A stretch of 64,000 nucleotides of DNA from Methylobacterium aquaticum (GCF_016804325.1 NZ_CP043627.1:4167001-4231000); one strand, 5' to 3'; shown: positions 7,502-16,474, counted from the first letter of the stretch. Translations and numbers: made by a program. The notes: a model not told the origin generated them from the letters alone.

Positions 7502-9355
7502 ATGGACATCCCCGCCGACAGCCGCTTCTCCGCCTGGCGCCGCGCCGCCGCCGCCCGGCTCGGGCCCCTGCGCCATCTCCCCGCCCTGTTCCGCCTCGCC
7601 GTCGCGACCGATCCGCGGCTCACTCTCGCCAGCCTGACTCTACGCCTCCTGCGCGCCGGGCTGCCGGCCCTGATGCTCTATGTGGCCAAGCTCGTGGTCG
7701 ATGCCGTGGTGGCGGGCCGCGCCGGGCCGCCGCCCTCGGGCGGCTGGCTCACCGATCCGCGGCTCCATCACGTCGGGCTCCTCGTCGGGATCGAGCTCGG
7801 GCTCGCGGTCGTCTCGGACCTGCTCGGGCGGGCGACGTCTTACGTCGATGGGGTGCTGGCGGAGAAGGTCGGCAACGCCACCACCTTGCGCCTGATGGCC
7901 CACGCCGCCGCCCTCGACCTCGAGCAGTTCGAGGACAGCGCGGTGCAGGACCAGCTGGAGCGGGCCCGGCGCCAGGTCGCCTGGCGCTCGAACCTGATCG
8001 GCCAGCTGCTCGGCCAGCTCCAGGACCTCGTCACCGCGATGACTCTGGCGGTCGCCGTCGGCACGATGCTGCCGGGGCTGGTGCTGCTCCTGGTGCTCGC
8101 CCTGATCCCGGCCTTCCTCAACGAATTGCACTTCAACGCCCGCGGCTACCGCCTTGCCTGGCGCCGCAGCCCGGACCGGCGCGAGACCGATTACCTGCGC
8201 TATCTCGGCGCCGATGCGCACAGCGCCAAGGAGGTGAAGCTGTTCGGCCTCGCCGCCCACCTCGCCGAGCGGTTCCGCGAACTCGCCTCCCGGCTGCTCT
8301 CCGAGAACCGGGACCTCGCCCGGCACCGGGCGCTCGCCGGCGGCGCCTTCGCGACGTTGGGTACGCTCGCCTATTACGCCGCCTATCTCGTCATCGCCGG
8401 GGAGGCTTTGTCCGGCACCCTCACCGTCGGCGACCTCACCTTTCTGGGCGGGGCTTTCCTGCGCCTGCGCAGCCTCGTCGAGGGGCTGCTGCTCGGCGCC
8501 TCGCAGCTGCTCGGCCAGGCGCAGTATCTCGACGACCTGTTCTCGTTCTTCACCATCGCGCCGACCATCCGCTCCGGGACCCTGCCGGTGCCCGAGCGCC
8601 TGCGCGAGGGCTTCGTGTTCGAGGAGGTCGGCTACCGCTATCCGGGCGAGAGCCGCTGGGCGGTGCGGCACCTGTCGCTCGCCATCGGGGCCGGCGAGGT
8701 GGTGGCGCTGGTAGGCGAGAACGGCGCCGGCAAGACCACAATCGTCAAGCTGCTCGCCCGTCTCTACGCGCCGACGGAAGGGCGCATCCTGCTCGATGGC
8801 CGCGACCTCGCCGAGTACGACATCGACTCTCTCCGCGCCCGCATCGGCGTGATCTTCCAGGATTTCATGCGGTTCGATTTCACGGCCGGCGACAACATCG
8901 CGGTCGGCCGCATCGAGGCGCGGGCGGACCGGGACGGGATCGCGCTCGCGGCCCGGCGGGCGCTCGCCGACGCGGTGATCGCGCGGCTGCCCGGCACCTA
9001 CGACCAGCGCCTCGGCCGGCGCTTCGAGGACGGGGTCGAATTGTCCGGCGGCGAGTGGCAGAAGGTGGCGATCGCCCGGGCCTACCGGCGCGACGCGGCC
9101 GTGCTCGTCCTCGACGAGCCGACGGCGGCCCTCGATGCCGGGGCCGAGGCCGAGGTGTTTCGCCGCTTCGCCGACCTCGCGGCGGGTCGCACCGCGCTCC
9201 TCATCTCGCACCGCTTCTCCACCGTGCGCCGGGCCGACCGGATCGTGGTGCTGGCCGGGGGCCGGGTGCTGGAGGAGGGGACGCACGCCGCGCTGGTGGC
9301 GAAGGGCGGGCGCTACGCCGAGTTGTTCGAGCTCCAGGCCGCCGGCTATCGCTGA
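7502..9355 (+). CDS. ABC exporter, fused permease-ATPase
   Basis: 617 residues. The first 340 form a six-helix exporter-type membrane domain, with hydrophobic runs near residues 45-65, 95-115, 170-205 and 280-300. The C-terminal nucleotide domain has Walker A GENGAGKTT, signature ELSGGEWQK, Walker B AVLVLDEPTAALD and the switch His in LLISHRFST. Half-transporters of this type work as homodimers and export lipids, peptides or drugs. The substrate is unknown. It is a single gene that converges with the DUF2254 gene, overlapping its 3' end by 10 bp. Confidence 0.87.
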   Translation: MDIPADSRFSAWRRAAAARLGPLRHLPALFRLAVATDPRLTLASLTLRLLRAGLPALMLYVAKLVVDAVVAGRAGPPPSGGWLTDPRLHHVGLLVGIELGLAVVSDLLGRATSYVDGVLAEKVGNATTLRLMAHAAALDLEQFEDSAVQDQLERARRQVAWRSNLIGQLLGQLQDLVTAMTLAVAVGTMLPGLVLLLVLALIPAFLNELHFNARGYRLAWRRSPDRRETDYLRYLGADAHSAKEVKLFGLAAHLAERFRELASRLLSENRDLARHRALAGGAFATLGTLAYYAAYLVIAGEALSGTLTVGDLTFLGGAFLRLRSLVEGLLLGASQLLGQAQYLDDLFSFFTIAPTIRSGTLPVPERLREGFVFEEVGYRYPGESRWAVRHLSLAIGAGEVVALVGENGAGKTTIVKLLARLYAPTEGRILLDGRDLAEYDIDSLRARIGVIFQDFMRFDFTAGDNIAVGRIEARADRDGIALAARRALADAVIARLPGTYDQRLGRRFEDGVELSGGEWQKVAIARAYRRDAAVLVLDEPTAALDAGAEAEVFRRFADLAAGRTALLISHRFSTVRRADRIVVLAGGRVLEEGTHAALVAKGGRYAELFELQAAGYR

Positions 9356-10583
9356 GCCGCCTCGTAGTCGGCGCGGTCGCCCGCATCGGTGATCGCGTCG
9401 CGGGCGGCCCGGTCCAGGCGCTCGGCGATGCGGGCCACGGACGCCGCCGCGTAGGGACGGGCGGCGCGCAGGGCGTGGAGCGTCTTCGCCAGCCGGATCG
9501 TCACCTCGATCTCCGCGATCCCCTCGCGGATCAGCGGCCGGAAGGCGTCGGTCAGCATGTCGTCGAGCGTCGGGCGCGGCACGTGGACCGGGGCCGCTCG
9601 GCCAGTTCCTCGCCCTCCGGCTCGTCGGGCGGCAGATGCAGCAGCACCCGCAGCAGGGCGTTCAGCACCTCGATCGCGGTGCCGGGATCGTTGGTGGCCG
9701 GCGCCAGGGCCCGGCTCGCGATTTCGGACAGCGCAATCAGGCCGAGGCGCGGATCCTGGTCGAAGCGCCGGTGGCGCTCGATCGCGAAGGCGCTCGCCAG
9801 GGTCTTCTCCAGGGTCTCGCCGTCCTTGCCGGCATCGCCCTCGATATGGAGCAGCGGCCGTGTCGGGTGGACCAGCGTGCCCGGCAGGGCCGCGATATGG
9901 ACCACGAGATCGCGTTGCCGGGCGATCGACCCGAGGGAGGCGACGTCGATATGGGTGACGTAGCCGGTCGTCTCGGAAAAGACCGGCACGGCGCCTTCCG
10001 GCACCGCGACGGCCGGCCGCCCGCCGAGGCGCGGATCGGCGGAGAAGGCCTGCATCGCCGCGCCAGCGGCCTCCTCGACGCGGTCGATCACGTCGCCCAT
10101 CCGCCCGAAGCCGGTGATGTGGCCGATCCAGCGCAGGAGCGTGACCACCACCACCGCGACGACCAGCACCGTGCCGGAGAACAGGACGACGCGCCCGCTA
10201 TCGCCGTAGACGCTCGATTGCAGCCCGATGATGCCGACCACCGAGAACACGAAGGCGCCCAGGAAGGTCGACAGCGCGTTCTGCGAGGTCGGATCGCCGA
10301 TCAGGAGCTGCGTTGCCCGCGGCGTCGCGAGCTGGGTCGCCGAGCCGTAGGCGCTGACCATCGCGGTGAGCGAGAAGGTCGTCACCGCCAGCATGCTCGA
10401 TGCCATGATCTGGAGGATCGTCCCGACCGCGTCCTGCCCGAGCTGGGCATGCACGTTCGCCGGCAGGTACGGCCCGACGAAGGCGGCGACGAGGGCGAGG
10501 CCGACGCCGAACAGGCTGATCAGCGCCGCCCGGAACCAGATCTGCCGGACGACCTGCCGCCCCATCCATGCCCAGCGACCCAT
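9346..10583 (-). pseudogene. DUF2254 membrane protein, frameshifted near its 3' end
   Basis: The 5' part codes for a typical DUF2254 protein: four hydrophobic helices in the first 160 residues, then a soluble domain with SETTGYVTHIDV, FDQDPRLGLIALSEIASRAL and TDPGTAIEVLNA-like runs. After GEELAER the frame runs into RSTCRARRST and stops at 9552. The -1 frame continues the family pattern with VPRPTLDDMLTDAF and a further 70 residues to a TAG at 9346. Restoring one G/C in the run of four at 9590-9593 would join both parts into about 411 residues, close to the family's usual length. It is either a recent mutation or a sequencing error. The function of the family is not known. Confidence 0.75.
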
Positions 10584-10622
10584 CCGCCCTCGCCCACCCG
10601 GAATCCCAAGGCAGGGGATTCT

Positions 10623-10655
10623 AGGGCGGCCCTACCGGCGGGGCAGGGCCGCCCT
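10623..10655. terminator. GC-rich hairpin between nepR and the DUF2254 gene
   Basis: A perfect 11-bp inverted repeat (AGGGCGGCCCT and AGGGCCGCCCT) around an 11-nt loop, located downstream of the minus-strand nepR gene. There is no U-tract, so termination is uncertain. A direct repeat ATGGTCTGTCCTG follows on the nepR side. Confidence 0.45.
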
Positions 10656-10688
10656 GCATGGTCTGTCCTGATGGTCTGTCCTGGGCGT

Positions 10689-10892
10689 TCAGGATTCGCC
10701 CTCCCGCTCGGCGCGGTCGCGGTCGAGCTGGTGGATGAGTTCGGCGAGGCGCGGGTCGAGCCCCTCGTCGAGGACGGGTTCGTACAGGGCCTGGAGGTAG
10801 CGGCCGAGCCGCTCCCGGCTCGCCGCGTCCAGGGTCGGACTGCCGCCCTGCGGCTCGCCGGACCCGGACATATCGGAATCGGATGCGATCAT
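10689..10892 (-). CDS. nepR: NepR-like anti-sigma factor (general stress response)
   Basis: A 67-residue protein. Residues 28-57 match the NepR core: RLGRYLQALYEPVL, a short linker and PRLAELIHQLD. NepR sequesters the sigma factor EcfG until phosphorylated PhyR takes NepR away. The ATG at 10892 was chosen because TAGGAC lies just upstream and the next region is not conserved-looking. NepR usually sits beside phyR and ecfG, but neither is next to it here, so this may be a second, orphan NepR. A divergent gene 195 bp away has a strong EcfG-type promoter, which supports a link to the stress regulon. The call rests on the short motif only. Confidence 0.65.
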   Translation of the reverse strand: MIASDSDMSGSGEPQGGSPTLDAASRERLGRYLQALYEPVLDEGLDPRLAELIHQLDRDRAEREGES

Positions 10893-11034
10893 CGGTCCTA
10901 CATTTGGCATCCGGCGGCGGCCGGCAAGCCTGCGCGCGTTCAAGTCGTCGCGGATCAACACGGAAACATCGCGGATGGTGCCGGATCGTGTTCCTGGCCG
11001 ATGCGCGGGTAAGCGGGACGGTTCGACGCAAGAC

Positions 11035-11059
11035 GGAACCGGGTTTTTGCAGTACCGTT
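11035..11059 (+). promoter_or_regulatory. EcfG-type stress promoter
   Basis: GGAAC (11035-11039), a 16-bp spacer and CGTT (11056-11059), an exact match to the alphaproteobacterial EcfG consensus GGAAC-N16/17-CGTT. The ATG of the PLA2-like gene follows 28 bp downstream. The same arrangement and spacing recurs before the DUF2171 gene at 55695. Confidence 0.75.
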
Positions 11060-11087
11060 GGCCGGGGGCAACGAAGGGATCAGACCG

Positions 11088-11531
11088 ATGCGCTTCGCCA
11101 TTCCGCTCGTCCTCGCCTGCGGCCTCGCCGCGCCCGCCCTGGCGCAATCCGGTCGTCCGCCGGCGCTCCTCATCCACGGCAATTACTGCGGCCCGGGCAA
11201 CAACGCGCCCCTGCCGCCGATCGACGCCCTCGACGCGGCCTGCGCCCGGCACGATGCCTGCACGCCCCGCGGCGGCCTGGCCTCGGCGGCCTGCAACGCC
11301 CGCCTGCAACGCGAGGCGACGCTGATCTCCCGCGATCCCCATCAGCCACGGGACCTGCGCGACGCGGCGGGCTTCGTCGCCTTCGCGGCCGGCATGATGC
11401 CCGCCCGGTCGCAGGTGGCGGCGGCCCCGGGCATCCCGTCGGTCGCGGCGCCGTCCTTCGCGGTTCCGTCCATCGACGTGCCCTCGACCGGCTCCGTCGC
11501 GCCCGCGATCGAAGAGGACGACGACGAGTAG
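11088..11531 (+). CDS. Secreted phospholipase A2-like protein
   Basis: 147 residues. A signal peptide (MRFAIPLVLACGLAAPALA) is followed by YCGPGN at 33-38, which resembles the PLA2 calcium loop, and then CARHDAC at 52-58, the catalytic His-Asp pair (H55, D56) framed by Cys as in secreted PLA2. Plant and parvovirus PLA2 domains share this compact pattern. The C-terminal 60 residues are Pro/Ala/Ser-rich and end in an acidic tail EEDDDE. Lipase activity is inferred from the motif alone. The start at 11088 gives the signal peptide. An EcfG-type promoter just upstream predicts induction by general stress. Confidence 0.65.
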   Translation: MRFAIPLVLACGLAAPALAQSGRPPALLIHGNYCGPGNNAPLPPIDALDAACARHDACTPRGGLASAACNARLQREATLISRDPHQPRDLRDAAGFVAFAAGMMPARSQVAAAPGIPSVAAPSFAVPSIDVPSTGSVAPAIEEDDDE

Positions 11532-11540
11532 CGGGCGCGG

Positions 11541-12461
11541 TCAGAGAGGGTAGGTGACATCCGTCAGCGTCTCCGACAGGGCCCAGAGCCGCCCCGCTGC
11601 CTCGGGATCGGCGGCATGGGGTTCGATCCTCGCCGGTCCCGGATCGCCGCGGACCTCCCACAGCCCGTCCGGGCCGTAATACCGCCCGCCTTCCACCTCC
11701 GGCGCCGTCGCGGCGTAGAGCAGGGGCAGGGCGCCGCGCGTCGCCGACTGGCCGATCAGCCCGAGGAGGCCGGCGCCGATGCGCTCCGCGAGCCGCCCGG
11801 CCCGGTCGCCGCGCCGGGCGATGGCGGTCGCCGCGATCCCCGGATGGGCCGCAACCGAGCGGATCGGGGAGCCCGCCGCGCGCAGGCGCCGGTCGAGTTC
11901 GAGCGCGAACATCAGCATCGCCAGCTTGGTCTGCCGGTAGGCGCTCTGCGGCCCGTAGGCGCGCCGCCGCTGCAGGTCGTCGAAGGCGATCCTGCCCGAG
12001 CGGTGGGCGATGCTCGCCACCGCGACCACCCGGGTGCCGACCGCCGGCCGGAGGCTCGGCCAGAGCAGGCCGGTCAGGGCGAGATGGCCGAGGTAGTTGG
12101 TGGCGAACTGGCGCTCGAACCCGTCCACGGTCTCCTCGCGCCGGGGCACGGCGGCGATGCCGGCATTCAGCAGCAGGAGGTCGATCGGCCGCCCCTCCGC
12201 CCGCCAGGCCGCGGCGAAGGCCCGCACCGAGGCGAGGCGCGCGGTGTCGAGGCGGCGGCACTCCACGATCGCCGCCGGATGCGCCCGGCGGATCGCCGCC
12301 GCCGTCGCCTCGGCCTTGCCTAAGTCCCGGGCGGCGATCACGATCTCCGCCCCGGCCCCCGCGAGCGCCAGGGCCGCCTCGTAGCCGATGCCGCTCGTCG
12401 CCCCGGTGACGAGCGCGCGGCGCCCGGCCTGGGGCGGGATCAGGGCGGGGGTCCAGGGCAT
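11541..12461 (-). CDS. Short-chain dehydrogenase/reductase, retinol dehydrogenase-like
   Basis: 306 residues. The nucleotide fold has GATSGIG for NAD(P), LLLLNAGIA for the second strand, and a catalytic Tyr-Lys pair in SAYRQTKLA with the Ser in VASIAHRSG. The length and the C-terminal extension (YYGPDGLWEVRGDP) resemble WW-domain oxidoreductase/retinol dehydrogenase-like members, which reduce or oxidise lipophilic carbonyl compounds. The ATG for MPWTPALIPP was chosen because the next conserved motif starts 15 residues later; reading further upstream gives Arg-rich non-family sequence. It converges with the PLA2-like gene, leaving 9 bp between stops. Confidence 0.85.
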   Translation of the reverse strand: MPWTPALIPPQAGRRALVTGATSGIGYEAALALAGAGAEIVIAARDLGKAEATAAAIRRAHPAAIVECRRLDTARLASVRAFAAAWRAEGRPIDLLLLNAGIAAVPRREETVDGFERQFATNYLGHLALTGLLWPSLRPAVGTRVVAVASIAHRSGRIAFDDLQRRRAYGPQSAYRQTKLAMLMFALELDRRLRAAGSPIRSVAAHPGIAATAIARRGDRAGRLAERIGAGLLGLIGQSATRGALPLLYAATAPEVEGGRYYGPDGLWEVRGDPGPARIEPHAADPEAAGRLWALSETLTDVTYPL

Positions 12462-12639
12462 GCGCGCGCTCCTTCGCTCTCGGGAGAGTTCCGAGATGGG
12501 AGCGCGCCTCCCGACGGGAAGAGGGCGGTGGCGTGGATCGAAACCGCTTCCGCGCACGTTCCTTGCTTGCCCTGACCGGTCATGCACGCTTAGCTTGCAT
12601 ATCGATCGCCGATACACTGGAGGATGCGAGGAACCCCGC

Positions 12640-12873
12640 ATGATCGGCCGGCTGATCTCCACCCTGCGACCGCACAAGCTGCCCGACGACCGCGACGCGG
12701 TGCCGGAAGAGACGGTCCTGTCCGCCCCGCCGGAGGCGATCGCGCCGTTTCCGCCGATGGTGCCGCTCACGCCCCCGGAGGCGGTCAACGACGATCCCGA
12801 GGGGGCTCTGTGCGACGCGGTGGAGACGGCGTTGCGGGAGGCCGGTTTCTTGCGGGAGCCGGCGGTGGAGTGA
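12640..12873 (+). CDS. Small acidic protein of unknown function
   Basis: 77 residues beginning MIGRLISTLRPHKLP and continuing through a Pro-rich middle (PPEAIAPFPPMVPLTPPEA) to an acidic helix (ALCDAVETALREAGF). Codon choice has the GC-rich third positions of a real gene, and GAGGA precedes the ATG. A second ATG at 12624 in another frame gives an Arg/Pro-rich product and is taken as a shadow. No family was recognised. Confidence 0.45.
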   Translation: MIGRLISTLRPHKLPDDRDAVPEETVLSAPPEAIAPFPPMVPLTPPEAVNDDPEGALCDAVETALREAGFLREPAVE

Positions 12874-12940
12874 GGCTCGACCGGCCGTATCGTCTACAGT
12901 GTCTCGCCTGCCAGCCCGACTCCGCCGAGGGACCGGCCCC

Positions 12941-13642
12941 TCACCGCGGCTCCCCCTCCAGCCAGCGCCGGGTCGAGTGCTCGAGATGCCCGTGCATCGC
13001 CGCCTGGGCCCGGAGCGGGTCGCGGGCCTCCAGTGCCGCCAGCACCGCCTCGTGCTCGGCCAGCGCCAGGGCCCAGGTGGCGGGGGAATCGAAGCGGCTG
13101 CGCAGCCGGGCGGCGATCGGGCTGTGGCGGGCATCGAACAGGCCGGCGACGAGGCGGGTCAGCACGCTGTTGCCGGTCGCTTCGGCGACGGCCAGATGGA
13201 ACAGCCGGTCGCTGTCGAGCGGCGCGCGTCCCTCCGCGATCTCGGTGCCCATGCGGTCGAGCGCCCGGCGTAGAGCGTGCAGGGCCTCGGGTGTGATCCG
13301 GGCGGCGGCGAGCGCCGCGACCGCGCCTTCGAGGGCGGCGCGGGCCTGCATCACCTCCTCCGGGCTGTCGCCGGCCGGCGCCGTGCGACCAGTACCCTTG
13401 CCCGCGTCCTTGCCCGCCTGGACGTAGATGCCCGACCCCATCCGGATCTCGACCGTGCCATCGATCTCGAGCGCGATCAGCGCCTCGCGCAACGAGGGAC
13501 GGGAGACGCCGAGCTGCTGGGCCAGCTCGCGCTCCGCCGGCAGGCGGTCGCCGGCCCGGAGGCCGCCGGCCTCGATCAGCGCCCGGATCCGGTCGGCCAC
13601 CTGCTGGTAGAGCCGGCCTTCGACCGGGCTGCCCGCGCTCAT
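12941..13642 (-). CDS. GntR/FadR-type transcriptional regulator of the sugar operon
   Basis: 233 residues. The winged helix-turn-helix is at the N-terminus: YQQVADRIRALIEAGGLR, RLPAERELAQQLGVSRPSLR and the wing GTVEIRMGSGIYV. The C-terminal FCD domain has the metal-ligand positions typical of FadR types (Asp in DSDRLFHLAV and His in AEHEAVLAAL, HGHLEHS). It faces away from a sugar uptake and oxidation operon, so it most likely represses that operon until a sugar acid or lactone binds. A TGG-N5-CCA site at 13749-13759 is a candidate operator. The ATG at 13642 begins the conserved part. Confidence 0.85.
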   Translation of the reverse strand: MSAGSPVEGRLYQQVADRIRALIEAGGLRAGDRLPAERELAQQLGVSRPSLREALIALEIDGTVEIRMGSGIYVQAGKDAGKGTGRTAPAGDSPEEVMQARAALEGAVAALAAARITPEALHALRRALDRMGTEIAEGRAPLDSDRLFHLAVAEATGNSVLTRLVAGLFDARHSPIAARLRSRFDSPATWALALAEHEAVLAALEARDPLRAQAAMHGHLEHSTRRWLEGEPR

Positions 13643-13748
13643 CCCCCGCCTCCGAACCGGCCCGGCCGGAACTGGCCTGACCACTATGCCGGATCATGCT
13701 GCCCGTTGCCCCTGCTGTCCGCAAGCCTCTCTCGCAGGGTCATGAAAG

Positions 13749-13759
13749 TGGCTTTACCA
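13749..13759. promoter_or_regulatory. Candidate FadR-type operator
   Basis: TGGCTTTACCA has one mismatch to the FadR-subfamily consensus TNGTNNNACNA. It lies in the gap between the regulator and the sugar ABC ATPase gene, about 65 bp before the latter's GTG start. No second copy was seen. Confidence 0.35.
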
Positions 13760-13824
13760 ATCTTCCGAACCTGATAACGATTGCAGGCAGAAAGAAACGA
13801 ATCGCCCTGGGGAGGGCTGTTGCC

Positions 13825-15396
13825 GTGCTCGACGGCGCAGAGAACGCGGCCGCGTCCGACGGCCTCGCGACCGAACGCGGCCGGGCGCCGGAGCGCTCCG
13901 GGCCGCTCCTGTCGCTATCCGGCATCGTCAAGGAATTCCCGGGCGTGCGGGCGCTCGCGGGCGTCGACTTCGACCTGCGCCGCGGCGAGGTCCATGCCGT
14001 CTGCGGCGAGAACGGCGCCGGCAAGTCGACCCTGATGAAGATCATCAGCGGCGTCCACGCCCCGAGCGCCGGCCGTCTCCTCTACAAGGGCGCCGAGCGC
14101 CGCTTCGCCTCGCCGCTGGAGGCCGAGGCCGTCGGGATCGCGATGATCCACCAGGAGCTCAACTTGGTGGCCCACCTCACGGTGGCGGAGAACATCTTCC
14201 TCGGCCGCGAGCCGAGGCGCGGCTTCCTGGTCGACCGGCGCGTCCTGCGGGCCGGCGCCAGGACCTGCCTCGACCGGCTCGGTGCGGCCATCGACCCCGA
14301 TGCGCTGGTGCGCGACCTGCCCGTGGCGCAGTGCCAGCTCGTCGAGATCGCCAAGGCCCTGTCGCTGAACGCCGAACTGCTCATCATGGACGAGCCGACC
14401 TCGTCCCTGACCGAGCAGGAGGCGCGGCGGCTGTTTGCCGTCATCCGCGACCTGAAGGCGGCGGGCGTCGGCATCGTCTACATCTCGCACCGCCTCGACG
14501 AGATGCGCGAGATCGTCGACCGGGTGACGGTGCTCCGCGACGGGCGCCACGTCTCGACCGACGCGCTGGCCGCCACCACCATCGACGGGATCGTCGCCCG
14601 CATGGTCGGCCGCGCCCTCAACGAGAAATTCCCGGAGCGGACCTCCGTCCCGACCGATCACGTGATCCTGGAGGCCGCCGGGCTCACCCGCGCCGGTGCC
14701 TTCCGGGACGTGAGCTTCAGCTTGCGCCGCGGCGAGATCCTCGGGTTCGCCGGGCTGATGGGGGCCGGCCGCACCGAGGTCGCCCGCGCCCTGTTCGGGG
14801 CCGATCCGCTCGAATCCGGCACGATCGCCCTGGAGGGCCGGCCGCTCGCGATCCGCAATCCCCGCGACGCGATCGCGGCCGGCATCGCCTACCTGTCGGA
14901 AGACCGCAAGGCGCAAGGGTTGGCGGTCAAGATGCCGGTCGACGCCAACCTGACGCTGGCCAATCTCGGCGCGGTGGCGAACCGGCTCGGGCTGATCGAC
15001 GCGGACCGCCACGCGGCGGCCGCGCGAGACTACGTCGACCGGCTCGGCATCAAGACGCCGTCCCTGCACCAGCCGGTGCGGCTTTTGTCGGGCGGTAACC
15101 AGCAGAAGATCATCATCGGCAAGTGGCTGTTTCGCGACGCGAAGGTGATGCTGTTCGACGAGCCGACCCGGGGCATCGATGTCGGCGCCAAGCTCGCGAT
15201 CTACACGATCATGGATCGGCTCGCCGCCCGGGGCATCGGCGTGGTGCTGATCAGCTCGGAACTGCCCGAGATCTTGGGGCTCACCGACCGCGTCGCGGTG
15301 TTCCATCGCGGTCGCCTCGTGCGCATCCTCGACACCGCCCGCACCGATCAGGAGGAGATCATGCATCACGCCTCGGGCCTCGGGACGGAGCATTGA
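13825..15396 (+). CDS. Sugar ABC importer ATPase with two nucleotide domains (RbsA/XylG type)
   Basis: 523 residues. Two ABC domains are fused. The first has Walker A GENGAGKST, a degenerate signature, and IMDEPTSSLT. The second has GLMGAGRTE in place of Walker A, LSGGNQQK as signature and LFDEPTRGIDVG. This asymmetry is normal for CUT2 importers such as RbsA. The GTG start is preferred because GGGGAGGG lies 8-9 bases ahead; an upstream ATG in frame would add 43 poorly conserved residues. It powers uptake with the permease and binding protein that follow. Confidence 0.9.
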   Translation: MLDGAENAAASDGLATERGRAPERSGPLLSLSGIVKEFPGVRALAGVDFDLRRGEVHAVCGENGAGKSTLMKIISGVHAPSAGRLLYKGAERRFASPLEAEAVGIAMIHQELNLVAHLTVAENIFLGREPRRGFLVDRRVLRAGARTCLDRLGAAIDPDALVRDLPVAQCQLVEIAKALSLNAELLIMDEPTSSLTEQEARRLFAVIRDLKAAGVGIVYISHRLDEMREIVDRVTVLRDGRHVSTDALAATTIDGIVARMVGRALNEKFPERTSVPTDHVILEAAGLTRAGAFRDVSFSLRRGEILGFAGLMGAGRTEVARALFGADPLESGTIALEGRPLAIRNPRDAIAAGIAYLSEDRKAQGLAVKMPVDANLTLANLGAVANRLGLIDADRHAAAARDYVDRLGIKTPSLHQPVRLLSGGNQQKIIIGKWLFRDAKVMLFDEPTRGIDVGAKLAIYTIMDRLAARGIGVVLISSELPEILGLTDRVAVFHRGRLVRILDTARTDQEEIMHHASGLGTEH

Positions 15397-15397
15397 G

Positions 15398-16429
15398 ATG
15401 TCGGCTGGCCTGAACCCTCCCGTCGCCGTCCCGCGCCGGCGCCTGTCCGACCGGCAGAAGGACCTGATCCAGAAATTCGCGGCTTTGGGCAGCCTCGTCG
15501 CCCTGGTGGCGGCGTTCTCGCTCACGAGCCCCGCCTTCCTGTCGCTCGGCAACGGGATGAGCATCGGCCTCCAGGTCACCTCGATCGCGCTCTTGGGCCT
15601 CGGCGCGACGGTCGTGATCATCGCGGGCGGCATCGACCTCTCGGTCGGCTCGGTGCTGGCGCTCGCCGGCGTCGTCGCGGCGCTCTGCGTCAAGGAGGTC
15701 GGCCTGCCCGTGCCGCTCGCCATGCTGGTCGGGATCGGCGTCGGCGGGCTCTGCGGCCTCGTCAACGGGCTCGTGGTCACGCGGCTCAAGCTGCCGCCCT
15801 TCATCGCGACGCTGGGCATGATGCTGATCGCCCGCGGCCTCGCCCTCCAGATCACCGGGGCGCGGGCGGTCTCAGGGCTCGGCGAGAGCTTCGGCGAACT
15901 CGGCAACGGCGCGCTCCTGCGCATCGTGCGGGTCGGCGACGACGGATTTCCCGACGTGGTGTTCCCGGGCATCCCCTATCCGGTGCTGCTGATGGCCGGC
16001 CTCGCCGTCGTGGTGGCGTTCGCGCTGCGGCGCTCGGTGCTCGGCCGCCACGTCTACGCGGTCGGCTCGAACGCCGAGGCGGCGCGGCTGTCGGGCGTCG
16101 CGGTCGACCGGGTGGTGACCTTCACCTACGTGCTCTCGGGGCTGCTCGCCGGGCTCACCGGCTGCGTGCTGATGTCCCGCCTCGTCACCGCCCAGCCGAA
16201 CGAGGGCGTGATGTACGAGCTCGACGCCATCGCGAGCGCGGTCATCGGCGGCACCTCGCTCGCCGGGGGGGTGGGGACGATCTCCGGCACCGTCATCGGT
16301 GCCTTCGTGATCGGCATCCTGCGCAACGGCCTCAACATGAACGGGGTCTCGGCCTTCACCCAGCAGATCATCATCGGTTTCGTCATCCTGCTGACCGTAT
16401 GGATCGACCAGCTCCGCAACCGCCGCTGA
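15398..16429 (+). CDS. Sugar ABC importer permease (RbsC type)
   Basis: 343 residues with eight to ten hydrophobic helices. Conserved CUT2 permease runs are VIIAGGIDLSVGSVLALAGVVAAL, GLVNGLVVTRLKLPPFIATLG and GGTSLAGGVGTISGTVIGAF. It starts one base after the ATPase stop codon (TGAGATG), so the two are translationally coupled. CUT2 importers carry monosaccharides such as ribose, xylose, arabinose, fucose and rhamnose. Confidence 0.9.
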   Translation: MSAGLNPPVAVPRRRLSDRQKDLIQKFAALGSLVALVAAFSLTSPAFLSLGNGMSIGLQVTSIALLGLGATVVIIAGGIDLSVGSVLALAGVVAALCVKEVGLPVPLAMLVGIGVGGLCGLVNGLVVTRLKLPPFIATLGMMLIARGLALQITGARAVSGLGESFGELGNGALLRIVRVGDDGFPDVVFPGIPYPVLLMAGLAVVVAFALRRSVLGRHVYAVGSNAEAARLSGVAVDRVVTFTYVLSGLLAGLTGCVLMSRLVTAQPNEGVMYELDAIASAVIGGTSLAGGVGTISGTVIGAFVIGILRNGLNMNGVSAFTQQIIIGFVILLTVWIDQLRNRR

Positions 16430-16474
16430 CAGGGCGACCGGGAGAAACCCGGCGCCGACCTTGGAGGGGACCCC

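Noticed and set aside
10970..10994. EcfG-type promoter for nepR on the minus strand
   Set aside because: GGAAC is present, but at 16 or 17 bp the -10 element is CGCG or GCGA rather than CGTT.
10893..11342. Longer minus-strand version of nepR (217 codons)
   Set aside because: The extra N-terminal part is antisense to the PLA2-like gene and its promoter, and only the last 67 codons look like a protein.
13696..13824. Upstream ATG as the start of the sugar ABC ATPase
   Set aside because: The 43 added residues have no family similarity and cross the putative operator; the GTG at 13825 has a strong ribosome site.
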